Translations under genes and position numbers: made by a program
The notes under the pieces: model-generated
The model's database searches: none
The model's input: the letters and a program-made list of their open reading frames with translations, nothing else
Told to the model about the DNA's origin: nothing
DNA from: Warburgia ugandensis
Taxonomy: Eukaryota; Streptophyta; Magnoliopsida; Canellales; Canellaceae
DNA: 64,000 nucleotides
Assembly: GCA_035236585.1 (NCBI GenBank)
Contig: CP141127.1
Coordinates: forward strand, 74,257,495 to 74,321,494
Reading direction: 5' to 3'
Shown here: one piece after another, positions 1-13,078 of the stretch
Layout: each line of letters begins with the position of its first letter
How positions within the stretch are numbered: position 1 is the first letter of the stretch

Positions 1-1650
<1,650 letters not shown>

Positions 1651-1666
1651 TTCTCTTAGGCTAGGT

Positions 1667-1850
1667 TCCCCATAAGTGATGTGCGACATCATATCCCAGA
1701 TGTAGTGAAAAATGGGCAAGGCTACTAGGGTGTTCCCCCAAAGCAACATGTTGCATTCGATCTCGGGTGAAGTAAGAAATGTGCAAGGGCTGCCAGAACA
1801 TTCCCTTGAAAGCAATGCACTGCACAAGAACCAAGGTGTAGGGAAAAGTA
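1667..1850 (+). repeat. LINE 5' leader: about 68-bp tandem monomers
   Basis: Three degenerate units with a period of 68-69 bp open the LINE. The anchors are GATGTGCGACATC near 1678, CATGTTGCATTCGATCTC near 1747 and a third near 1815. Each is followed by a GTGAAAAATGGGCAAGG-like stretch. The other LINE copy has two comparable units at 29800-29925 on the minus strand, so the monomers belong to the family. They probably carry promoter function, as monomers do in some animal L1 leaders; that is inference. Confidence 0.6.
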
Positions 1851-1939
1851 GATAGGAGCTTCTACACCATTCTAGATGTGCATAGGTGAAGAGACTAGCT
1901 TAGGAGAAATAGATTCATATCACCGTATGGAACATAGGA

Positions 1940-2642
1940 ATAGCAATAGGTAAGAGTATGGTTTTAGTAGATACAATGAGCTGTAAAAGAGTCAACATAG
2001 CTTGTATCTAAGAAACCAAGTGGAAAGAGGCTAAAAATAGAGAAATTGATGGATATATGCTATGGTACATAGGAAAGGACAATAATAGAAATGACATAAG
2101 GATAATGGTGGATAAAGAATTAAAAGACAAAGTTTTTAACATAAGAAGACCTAGTGATAGAATTATACTAATTAGCTTGTTCTAGGGGGAGAGAAGATTA
2201 TGAATGTTATAAGTGCAAAAGCCCCAAAGGTAGGCTTAGAATAAAGAATTAAGAGATAGTTTTTGGAAGTTGTGGAGGAAGTAATGCAAGAAATTCCTAA
2301 CACTGAGGGATATATATATATATATATGACCAAACTTAAATGGTAATATAGGAAAAGGAAATGAAGGATATGGTGTTAAACAAAGAAATGAGATGGGGGA
2401 AGCTATCCTACATTTTTCTTTGGCATAAACCTAGCGATAGCAAACATATACTTTAAGGAGAAAGATGGAATACTTACTAATCTTTAGAAGTGGAGTATAC
2501 AAAATCTAATTGATTTTTTTCTAATTAGGAATACTGAAAGATTAATCTGTAAGGATTGTAAGGTGATACCTTGTGGGAGACTACCACACAATAAAGGTTA
2601 ATGGTTGTTGAAATTTATGTGAAGAGATGGAAGAAAGAAAAT
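1940..2642 (+). pseudogene. LINE endonuclease region, broken
   Basis: Conceptual translation across several frames resembles the apurinic-endonuclease-like domain of plant RTE LINEs. The DNA parallels the minus-strand copy at 28600-29760 over long stretches, including a segment coding for a CLQET-K-like motif near 2010. Stops and indels are frequent, and a small TA repeat at 2311-2327 interrupts the frame. The region ends abruptly at the target duplication AAAAT of the LTR inserted at 2643 and resumes at 5274. Confidence 0.65.
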
Positions 2643-5268
2643 TGATAGTGTCAAAAATTGTATAAAAATCACCCAATTAGTTGCTCATGGGCTATAACTT
2701 ATAGAGTTAAAATAGGGTTTTTTGCCAAAAATTTATAATATGTGTATTTTTGACCTAATAAATTAAATATTTGATAATTTGTATGCTCAAAGGCTAATCC
2801 AAGGTAAGTATATGAATAATTATATTTTTTAAGATTTAATTAGAGCTTTTGATTTTTTATAGTGGTCGAGACAATGACCCGATGGCCAAGTTCGATCGAG
2901 ATGAAAATTGAAGGTCAAGATCAAAAGATCAAGTCAAGGTCTAAAAGTCATTAATTAGGCATGAGATTAAGGCTCAAGATCGCTATAAGGAATGCAAAGG
3001 ATGGAATTGGAGGAGTTAAAGACTCTTTAAGTGGGCCCATGCTCAATTCTTGCAAAGTCTATTACCTTTGTATGGGATTCACTCAAGCCACCTAGCCATA
3101 TACAAGTCATGAAGAATGTGACAAGCTAAGGAGCCTAGCCAGACATCAAAGCTAAGAGTTTGAGCCACCAATCCAAGCTAAAAGAACCCCTAAAGCTAGC
3201 CATGAAGCTAAGCCAAATGAGCTTTCAAAGTAAGCCATCAAGCCATTTAAGCCAAGCTACATGAAGGCCATGATTTGAGGAGAATATAAAACAAATATGC
3301 ATGAGGTTTTTAAGAGGATAATGAGAAGATATTTGGGAGAAAATTAATGGGAAAGCATGCATGTGATCCAATAGGAAGTGGCCATCTTAATTTTTACTCT
3401 TTTTACTCCTTTTTATCTTATTTTCTCACTTTTCACCTCACACACAATGCAGCTATGAATTTTACTTTCTTAAAGAGTCCCACCTTTCTAAAACTCTCCC
3501 ATCATCTTAAATTAGCATTACAACCAGCCCACCAATCCTAGAGTGCCACCTAATCTATCCAGCCATCCCCACCTTCTTAAGAAACTACCTAACCACTCAC
3601 AATCCCTATATTTTCTCACTTTTTTTCTTCTCTTTCACCCTCCCTATGTGAACTACACTCAGGGAAGGGAGTTCCATGTGAAACTCCTACAAAATAGGAG
3701 CTTTCTCCCCTTATAATCCCATTCATTTCACTTAAGGCAACCATCTTCTAACCCACTACCCAATCACCTCTTTCCACCTCACCTTTCTTTACTGTCTCTT
3801 TCCTTCTCTCTCCAACTCTTCATCCCATTTCTTTCTATTTCCAAAAGCCCCTCAACAATTTTTATAATGGGGAGACGTCACTTTTAAAAAAAGAAAAAGG
3901 GGTCCCCACCTTATCCCCCTCCTAAGGTCACATGGTTAGCCTACATCTAGAGATGATCTTAACCCTTAGTTCTTCCCTCTTATTCTCCACCTTAGGCAAG
4001 TTAGGAAGAGACCAAAATACATAAAAGAGGGTAGGCTTTCCACATGAAAGGGAACTTGGAGAAGGGGAGATTGTCCCCTCCTAAGAAGGAGGTATCTCCA
4101 CCGTTCCCTCCTTCTCAAAGCTCCAACGTGATTATCCATTGCTTCATCCTCTTCCTTTGGGTTTTCTCTAATTGTTTTCTTCTTCAAAGATGAGGTTGAT
4201 TATTCCTTTAATCCTTGCTTTGCTGTATTTGTTTTATTTCTTTCTTTCTTTTTTTGGATTCCATGCCTTAGTTTCCTAGCTTTCTTGTCTGGTTTTCCTT
4301 GATTCTTATCTCTTACTTTGTTCCTTTGATCCTTAATTCTAAAGGCTACAACTCTCTTGTAGGGACAAACAAGAGACCATAGCCATTTGATCAAGTCCTT
4401 ACTCATCTTTTGTCCTTAACTTTCTTGCCCATTCCATGATTTCTTCTCCATCTTTTCTCCTTGTTTTTCTTAAATCTTCCTTGGTTTCCATGCAAGCTTA
4501 CTTATGATTGATTTTAGAGGATCGAAGAATTGTTTTTGGTTGTTTTTGGGAGTCAAGAAGAGTACACACACCTCTTGCAAAGTGCACATCACACATGTAT
4601 ACAAACTACTTCAGTAAATGAAAGCTTTATTTCAATATCAATTGTGCAATGTTTGATGGATCTTTTATGTGCTTGAAGTTTGGTTTTCCATGGCTGTTAA
4701 GATGTCCATTTCATGCTTAAATTCCATGTTATTCCATGCTTAGACTTGATGATTGATTTTTGTGATCCCTTGGAGTTGTAGGTTGTTTTTCTTATGTCTA
4801 CATGCCTCAGTTAAAGTTTCATTTATGTTGCCACTATTAGATTAATTTGTATATTAGTTCATGCATATTTTGACATTCATTCATGCATCTTCATTATATT
4901 GTTCATGAATTCTTTATAGCTTAGTTCCATGCATATCACTTGTTTAGTTGTTTCCAAAAGCATTCCATGTCTTGATTTCTTAGTTTAGATTACTATTAGG
5001 TTTAATTTGTATATTAGGTTAGTTTTAGATTAATTCCAATTTTAGTTTTTAGAAAGTTTTAAATTTAGAAAGTTACCAAATTCAATGCATTTTTAATATC
5101 CATCTTTAGTCTAGGTTAAAATCTAAATCTTGTTGGCTAGGTTAAATAGATTAAGTAAGGACATACTACTCACACAAATGTATTTGATTCCTTATGGGAT
5201 CGACCTCTATGACATGAATTTACTACAATAGATTCATGCACTTGTGAGTTTAACTTAAAATCACAACA
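2643..5268 (+). mobile_element. Solo LTR, family L1 (copy A), 2626 bp, TSD AAAAT
   Basis: Begins TGATAGTGTC and ends ATCACAACA (TG...CA). It is flanked by identical 5-bp duplications AAAAT at 2638-2642 and 5269-5273. Removing it rejoins LINE sequence that matches the uninterrupted LINE copy at about 28950. The internal layout is a 5' part shared with 15806, a pyrimidine-rich middle (about 3370-3860), and a 3' end reading GATTCCTTATGGGATCGACC. That 3' phrase is typical of long Tat/Athila-type Ty3/gypsy LTRs. No PBS, gag or pol follows, so this is an LTR-LTR recombination product. Strand is inferred from the order shared with related LTRs. Confidence 0.88.
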
Positions 5269-5689
5269 AAAATGAATTTAATAGGTATCCAAATGTTAAG
5301 TGATGAAACTTAAAAGGAGAGAACATAACATCATTCATAAACAAGTTTATGGTAGAATGAAAGTGGAACAATGACACAAAAGTAAACACAATGTGGACTA
5401 ACATTTCCAAGTCCAATAAGCAAGTTGTAAATGATGTTGTAGGAGTATTTAAAGGTGAATGGCAACCAACAAATGAAACTTGGTGATGGAGTGAAAAAGG
5501 GCAAAAAGTTATTAAAGAGAAACAAATGTACTTCAAAACATGATAGAGGATGAGAAATAATGAAAACTTTAAGCAATATAAGAATGTTAAAATGGTTGAT
5601 AAGATAGTAGTAAGTGAGGCTAAACTTCAAGGCATATGATGATCTTTATAATAGATTAGGGTCAACAAAAGGTGAGAAAGATATGTTCA

Positions 5690-6870
5690 AATTTTGCAAA
5701 AATAAGAGAACATAACAATAAAAAATTAACCCATATAAAATGTATTAAAAGTGATGACCAAAGGGTACTAGTCAAAGAAGATGAAATAAATCAAAAGTGG
5801 GAAAGTTACTTTCAAAATTACTAAATGACAATGTCCCTTAGAATATAGTGATTAAAAGAATCATAAACGCACATGATCTTCATTAACTTAGAAAAAGCCT
5901 ATCATAGTATCCCTACAGAGTTAATATGGTGGGTGCTGGGCAAGAAAGAAATTTCACAAGGACATCTAAACATAATTAAGGATATGTATAAGGAAGCAAT
6001 AATAAATTTCAGATCACTAAAGGATAGACCTATGATTTCTCTATCAGCATACGATTTCACCAAGGATTGGCATTAAGCCCATAGCTTTTTATGTTGGTTA
6101 TGAATGAGACAATGAAGCATCTACACGAGGAGATTCAATGGTGCATTTTATTTGCAGATGGCATAGTTTTGATTAATAAGACAAGGGAGGGCATAAATAC
6201 AAAGCCAGAATTGTAGAGAGATGCTAGTCCAAGGGACTTAAAATTAGACAAACTAAGACCACATATATGGAATGTAATTTTAGTAAGAAGAGGAGTGGGA
6301 GAGAAGCACTAGTAAAGATTGATAACAAAGAAGTACCCCAAAAAGACTACTTTCGATAATTAGGATTGATAATTCATGAGAGCGAAGTGATTGAGAGAGA
6401 TGTTACTTAGAGAATCCAAGTGGGTTGGAACAAATGGAGATGTATTTTTAGAGTTATGAATGATCATGGTTGCCACTCAAATTGAAAGGAAGATTCTATG
6501 GGATCGTTGTAAGGACGGGCATGCTGTACAAGTCAAAGTGTTGGGCAGTTAAGGAATAACATATACATGGGATGAGCATAGCTAAAATGAGGATGTTGAG
6601 ATTAATGAATATCAAGACAAGGATAGAACTAGAAATGAAAACATTAGAGGAAGCTTAAGAATAGCATCGGTTAGTAACAAGATGAGAGAGGTAGACTTAG
6701 ATGGTTTGGACATGTCCCATAAAAATTGAAAACAACTACTATTATAAGGAATAAGTCGATCCAAGTCAAACTTTCTAAACAAACAAGGGGAAGACCCAAA
6801 AGGATGACAAAATATTTAAAAACTCTTTGACTTCATGAAACAATGAGATGCAATAAAGGTGAAGGGAGGG
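5690..6870 (+). pseudogene. LINE reverse transcriptase, broken; catalytic motif FADG
   Basis: Fragmentary reverse transcriptase of the RTE-type LINE. An open stretch at 5873-6076 shows LEKAYHSIPTELIWWVLGKK and DMYKEA, the fingers/palm region of this RT family. Further on, near 6148-6180, the translation reads CILFADGIVLI at the place of the catalytic F/YADD box, so the second catalytic Asp is Gly (GGC at 6160-6162). Downstream DNA to about 6870 matches the C-terminal region found intact at 23824-24099. Multiple stops and frameshifts show the copy cannot make enzyme. Confidence 0.8.
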
Positions 6871-6920
6871 ACAATATTCATGTAGTTGATCCCTAATCAG
6901 AGAAGGCTTTGATGATGATG

Positions 6921-9900
6921 ACAACTAGTCTACAATCGACAAACCCCTTTATCAGCATGAATGACATTATGAAGCATACTAGCTCCATATATGGTGCATA
7001 ACTTTGGATGCGTGATGCATAAGCAACAGTACAAAGACCATGTCCCCACCACTTGATCAATGATAAAGCTACCAAAGTTTGCAGCATGTTAGATTGTTGG
7101 AAAAGGTTAATGTATCATATCAAAAACTTCTCTAACACATAACAACATGAATGAAAAATCATAGTACTGAATGCAAAAGAAACAAGTTGAATAAATCATG
7201 CTTTTTTATAATGGAAACTCTATTTTCTTTTGTTACTCCCATGCTATGGTTTTCTTATGCTTTCATTTTAAGGTTTGAATAATAAGGTTTGCCCTTCTAG
7301 CATGCTAAAAACACAATCAAGGGAAGTGAGATACAAGAGTATCCAGTTCACAATCATCATAATATCTAGAAAGGATTAGCTTTCCAATGCAAGAGACTAT
7401 GAAGTGGTTTTAAAAGTTTCTCATGAGACTCTTCAAATCCTGAGGATTTATTTAGATGGCATTTGGAAATTTAATACAGAAACATGAACAATGTGGAGAT
7501 CTCATGAAACCTAGTCGCATGAGAGTAGTAGGAAACGTCTTGAATAATTTGGTTCTTTTCCATAGATACTAAGAAATACTATATGCTTCCCACAAACAAT
7601 AGAAAGATACCAAGAGATATGTAGATTGTCATAGTAATTTATAGTTTTCCTCCACATGCCTAAGGAATATGTAGAACCTAACAAAGGATTTTTATATGTC
7701 TTAGGAAACAGTACATAATCATACATTGAAATGCAAGGACAAAGATATTTGAAATGGGATAAGAAAGATGATAAATTATCACCAAGAATAGCATTCTCAA
7801 TACCATTTGGGTTTCACATTCACAATAAAAAATCCCATAAGTTTAACCAAAATTTGAGACAATCAAGAAATTTAAAGATGGAAACAAAAAAATGCATTGG
7901 AACAAGGTAACATTCTTTGTTGTAACCATTTTTTAATTACATTAACAAACCACTAAACCAACAGATAGAAAAATTCAAACCATAAAAGCAAATTTTTGTC
8001 CATTTTCATAACTCACTAGAATACTAAGTAAATGTGAGAAATAAATAGATAAAATAAGCAGAAGAAAATAAAAGAAAATGTACATGAGAGTTCACTGAGT
8101 TTTTTGTGAATAGCTACTGCAAGTAGATACTCAGAATTGTGAAAGAAGAAAATTGCTATGGAAAGTTGTACTAATTTCCTATAACATGTATAAACAAAGA
8201 TCTCTTCTAGTCTTCCCTATAGAAGAATTAAAATCTCTTCAAACTGTGGTGCAAAGGGAGGCTAGTGATTTGATGTGAGCAATTCTTGGGTATAGTTCTT
8301 TGATTTGAGAAATTAAGAAATTGAAGCGCATCAAACAAAGATAACAATACTAGTTTCTTTTGGGATATTAGGAAATCTTAGGAGTTTTTGTTAATTCTTA
8401 ATTGGAGAAATCCACTTGTAAAGAAGAGATTTAAGATGCAAAAGAACAAAGGATTCAAAAAATCCTATGCAGTCAGTGGCTTTTCAATGGTCTAACTCGA
8501 TGAGCTTCCTTTTTGAAGAAGCTCTTAGTATAGTGTTAACTCAAGTAGACCAGCTTAAGCTCTAAATGTCAATGTGTGCCATAGAGTATGTTAATAACAA
8601 AGAAAGAGAATTCTTAACTTTAAAGGAAGGGTAAAGCAAGAAAGAATTGATTGAAGGGAATAAAAAAAGGAGAAAGCTGTTAAAAGAAGAATTCCTCTAC
8701 AGTTTCCACTCCAAACTATGAAAGACCTGATGATGTCAAAATTCAAAAGGGAGGTACAATGTTACTTTGTGAAATGATTAAATCGAAGTTAATTTAGTGA
8801 AGAACACGAATAATATAAAAAATATAGAAATATAATTTAATATTATTAACAAAAAATATTTACAAGTACAAGTATTTTTACTTGACTCGGCAAAATGCAA
8901 TGAGTCTAAGATGTAGAATATGAAAAGTCTAAAACCACATAGACTTGACCAAGTTTTGAGTTGAATTGCGACATTTTGATACTGTGAATAATTCCTTCAC
9001 TAGTTAATTGTTATGTTTTTTCAAAAAGAATATGAGGATTTAGTAATATAAAAGCTACAAATCATATATAAATCATTCTTTAAGAGAAGCATTATTAATA
9101 AAATTAGTCATGTACTCTCACTCACGCACTCCTAAAGTGCAATTGGTTACAAATAACTAGACATCTCCCCTATGCTCTTGTTTGCTTGTTTAAGTCAACA
9201 TTTTCCCCCATGATTAGCTATTAGATTTCAAAGTGTGTGAAACTGAGAGTGTGTGAGTGATTTGCGTTATAATTCTTTCTTTGTACCAAAAGAATAATGC
9301 AAATAAAAGGATGGAGGAGGATTCCCTATCAAATGTCTTCAATAGTGATGCTCTAGTAACAAGATAGCAACATCAATTCCTTGTCTACACATTAACCTCC
9401 TACACCCATCTATCTACAAAATGCTCCACCTCAGCTTCAATTGTCTAAGCAAAGCATTGATAACCACTTTGGAGTCTCCATGACCATCACTTTGAAAACT
9501 TCATCCAAGGCCTATAGATAATGTTTGATCTTTTCATATTGTCACAGAATTTTGGGGGAGTTCTTATGAAGGTTGTCAATGGTTAAGTTGGTTTAAGTTC
9601 ATCCCAACCTAGAACCTAACTATTATGATTTCAAGCAAATTTGTACCATTCGTTTCAAGGTTAGGTTCATGCCTTAATAACCATAGCCAAGTCAAGCAAT
9701 TATTAGTTCAGTTCTAGGTACTCTTTAGTTTTGTAACACAACCTAGTTCTAGTTCTCTATTACCAATTTGTGTGGCTCTTAACCGTTTAACATATTACCC
9801 AACAAAGTGGAACTAGATGATATAGTAACATCTAACCCAATGAAGTACAACTGGCTAACTTGTCGTATTGGTTCGATAGGTGGCATCCTTAGGTTTAGCC

Positions 9901-11290
9901 ACTCTACATGTGTGTGACATATATTATTCTTTATATAATAAAGCCACGTTTATAAAATTCCATTTCAATTTTCCTTCAAGCAGCATAACACAAATCAACA
10001 ATATTACCATTAATATGAATTAACAACATAAAATAATAAAAATAAAAATAATCGTACAAGCACTCTAAAATCATTTAAACATCCAAACCTTTGTTCATTT
10101 GGTTAATAAACATCCATGGCATTTCCTGTCCAACTAAATTAACTCTAATGATAACTGAGATGATGTGGTGGCATATTTAATAATAACTGAGATGATGTAG
10201 TAACATATTTAATAATAAATTTTATGATAAAATTAAAATACATTCTAATGGCACTCCAACTTTTTATTTTGGTCTTTAAAGTCACCCTTTTCTCATTGCA
10301 ACTCCAAACCAGTTGCTAAGACCAAGGGTAAAAGAGGACCAAACCCTAGATGTTTAAATGCTTAAATATAATGTCCACTCATGTTCCTTAGATACTCAAT
10401 ATTCATGACATTTAAAGTTTGGAAAATTTGTTGTAGTACATTAGTGGAGAAGTGATCATCCGATTTGCATAGCGAAAGGAGGATACAGTAGCTATGTTTA
10501 GTGATAGGTACACATGGAAAAAAGCTTTTTTTATTTTAATGTGGTTTCCATTGTAGTGTTCACAAGTTCCTCATCCAACATGGACTGGTCCCCCATATTT
10601 GGTTGTTTCTAAGTTTTACAGATTGGAATATTTTGAAATCCCCTTAGTTTATGGCTTAAAGTAATCACAAGAACTAGCTTATTTGTACTAGATAGAGCAT
10701 TTTTTTACTCTGTGTACTGGGATTTTACAATTTTTGGTACTATTAGGTTAATGGCTATCAAATTTTGTGATTGTAATTTGTCTGCTATTGGAGGTTCTGG
10801 CTTAATTAGTGCTTTTAGATGTTGCATCAATTTTTTGGTGCATCCTTTTTCTTTTCTTTTTTTATGTAAACTGGTTTTATAAATACAAAGGGTATGGTTA
10901 CTTGGTTCCTAATTTTTTTAAATATAACTTATTTATGCTTGTCTAGCTTTGTTTTCTGGTAAACAATTTTTAGTGTGGTTACTACTCTTATATTTTATTT
11001 TCTCTAATGTTCTTGAACTTTATTCTTTGTTTTACTTAGTATTGTGCTATTACTATGACTTTATTTTAAATTTGTGTTATGATTCAATTAGTATGATTCT
11101 ACTATCGTGGCTTTGTTTTAAATTATTGATGCTAATGAATTTTATTTTAAAATACTTCGATTTGTTCAATTTGTATGACTTGTGGATGCTTGGTTTGCAT
11201 GAAAAATAGAATTAAAAAAAGAGAGTAAGGGGTACTTTAAGGGTTGGTGTTCAAGTAATGGATGTTGTAGAGGATGTAAATGATTGCCAT
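6921..11290. other. Unassigned DNA upstream of a MULE transposase relic
   Basis: No gene supported. The sequence is AT-rich with scattered short frames lacking recognisable motifs. The last kilobase (about 10500-11290) is T-rich on the plus strand and probably the 5' leader or intron of the MULE that follows. The small duplication at 10146-10215 may lie in its subterminal region. Confidence 0.4.
10146..10215. repeat. 32-bp tandem duplication
   Basis: Two units share ATAACTGAGATGATGT and then GTGGTGGCATATTTAATAAT or GTAGTAACATATTTAATAAT, starting at 10151 and 10183. Later sequence (CACTCCAACTTTTTATTTTGGTC) resembles the outer parts of plant DNA transposons. I did not find a matching inverted copy on the other side of the MULE. 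Confidence 0.75.
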
Positions 11291-11299
11291 GTTGTTTTA

Positions 11300-13078
11300 G
11301 TAAACTCATTTGATGCCCTCCTCTAGGAAGTTATGATGATGAAAATGTGGTGAGGTACCCTCATTTTAATGGTGTTAGAGACATGGATGTTCCAAAGGTC
11401 AAAGTTGGCCAAATCTTTCAAAATGGAATTAAATGGTCTATCAGAAATTATGGGTAAACATAGGTATGACATCAAGCACTCGTGTAATGAACCAAATAGA
11501 CAAATGGTCAAATGTGCTCCTCCCTTTGAGTGGTTCATCTTTGCTTCAAGGTTATATGGGGAGGATAGTTTGCAAGTAAAGACACTTAACCCAATATAGT
11601 AGGGCTAAGAAGAATGTATAACTTACTACACATTGGTGACAAAGGAGTTCATTTGTGTTCTAGCAAAGGATCTTAACAATGTAGTGAAGAGGTTGGTGGA
11701 AATTGTACTGGAGAGGCATGATGTTATTATTTCAAAAGCATGGCATGGAAGACTAAAAAGATGGCTCAAGAAAAAATAGATGATTCTGAAAGAGAGTAGT
11801 ATGATAGAGTCTATGACTATTGTGAGGAGATTGCTTAGAATAATCCTGATTCTTTGGTTTATGTGAATGTTATACATAATGAAGAAGATAACCCTTGTGT
11901 GTGTTTAGAGGATTTAGTTATGTTTTGTCGCATTAGGGAAGGGATTTCTAAAGTTTGTAAGCCTATCATAGGCCTTGATGTATAGATCTAGACTTGTAAT
12001 ATCAGTTGTTGGGGTAGATAGGAATGACAATATCTTCCCTTTCGCCTATGTAGTTATAGAGAAAGAAAGCAAAAATTCCTAAACTTGGTTCATGAAGCAC
12101 CAAGTTAGACACATTGGTCAAGGTCTAGAGCATGGATTAACATTTACATTAAACAACCAGAAGGTTAGTTTAGCAATTACCTATGAGTTTGCATTTACTC
12201 ATTAAATTTTGACACTTATTGACTTTCTTTTCATCTTATAGGGATTGATTAGTGCACTTAGACCCATCCTTTCTCATGTAGCACATAATTTCTGTATGAG
12301 AAATCTTTTTCAAAATATCAAGATTTATTTTAATGAAAATTGTTGAAGGATGAGTTCTATAATGCAACCATATCCACCATAAGGGAAAATTTTAAATTCC
12401 GTGCGAGGAGAATCAAGAACCTTGGTAGGTGATATGAAAGTGGGTTATGTATAGGCCAACTCACCAATGGCCTAGGCATCCATAAAAAATCAATTACAAG
12501 CCTAACGTGATGCTTAACAACATCAGCGAGGTTTCAATGCTTAAGCCCTTAGTGTGATGGACAAGCCAATAATTAATATGTTAGTGGAGCTTCAAAAATA
12601 CTATATGAAGATGCTTCAAAAGAAGAAGAAACTCATTGTAGAGCTTAAAATCAAGGTGAGGCCTAGAATTTTGAAGTTGGAGAAGGCTAGAGGAAATAAG
12701 AAAGATTGTATGGTGATTATAACATTTTTTAAATGCCAATATCTTAGAAGTTAGATGTGGGGGTGATCGACTTAGAATTGATATTGAGGCAATGACATGC
12801 ACATGCAAGTCTTGGGAACTTAATGACATCCTAAGCAAACATGCAATTACAATAGCCAAGTACAATATAAGAAGTTGGGATCATGGTATTCAAAGAAAAT
12901 TTATGGAGCCCCATATGCACATATAATAATGCCTACAAGGGGCCTAAATATTGGCCAAAAAGTAGCAATTGTTAGCCACAAGCTTTGTTTAGAGTTAGGC
13001 CACAACTGTAAGATTTGTAGCCTAGGCCAAGGCAAGTTTGTCCTCTTTAATAACCATGGCTATTGGATACCATTGTAA
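11300..13078 (+). pseudogene. Mutator-like (MULE) transposase, decayed
   Basis: Translation in shifting frames follows the order of plant MuDR transposases. First comes an N-terminal MuDR domain (VKVGQIFQNGIKWSIRNYG near 11400, then KCAPPFEWFIFASRLYGED and LQVKTLNP to 11596). Next is a HTH-like region (KIDDSERE, YDYCEEIA, NNPDSLVYVNV, 11775-11875). The DDE core follows, with VGVDRNDNIFPFAYVVIE near 12015-12065, which includes the first catalytic Asp, and KGLISALRPILSHVAHNF near 12240-12295. Last is a C-terminal SWIM-type zinc finger, CTCKSWELNDILSKHA near 12798-12845, whose third Cys is Ser. At least five stops or frameshifts occur. The enzyme cut and pasted its element; this copy is dead. 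Confidence 0.85.

Larger units (their letters stand above)
1651..6920 (+). mobile_element. RTE-type LINE, decayed, split by a solo LTR
   Basis: A non-LTR retrotransposon on the plus strand. Its 5' leader (from about 1651) and endonuclease region (about 1940-2642) lie left of an inserted LTR at 2643-5268. The rest of the endonuclease, the reverse transcriptase and the C-terminal region follow from 5274 to about 6870, and the 3' end is a short GATGATGATG tail near 6910. The family call rests on alignment by eye with the second copy at 23733-29930 and on RT motifs such as LEKAYHSIPTELIWWVLGKK. Endonucleases of this RTE/BovB type are often annotated as craniofacial development protein 2-like. Many stops and frameshifts make it non-functional. 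Confidence 0.85.
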
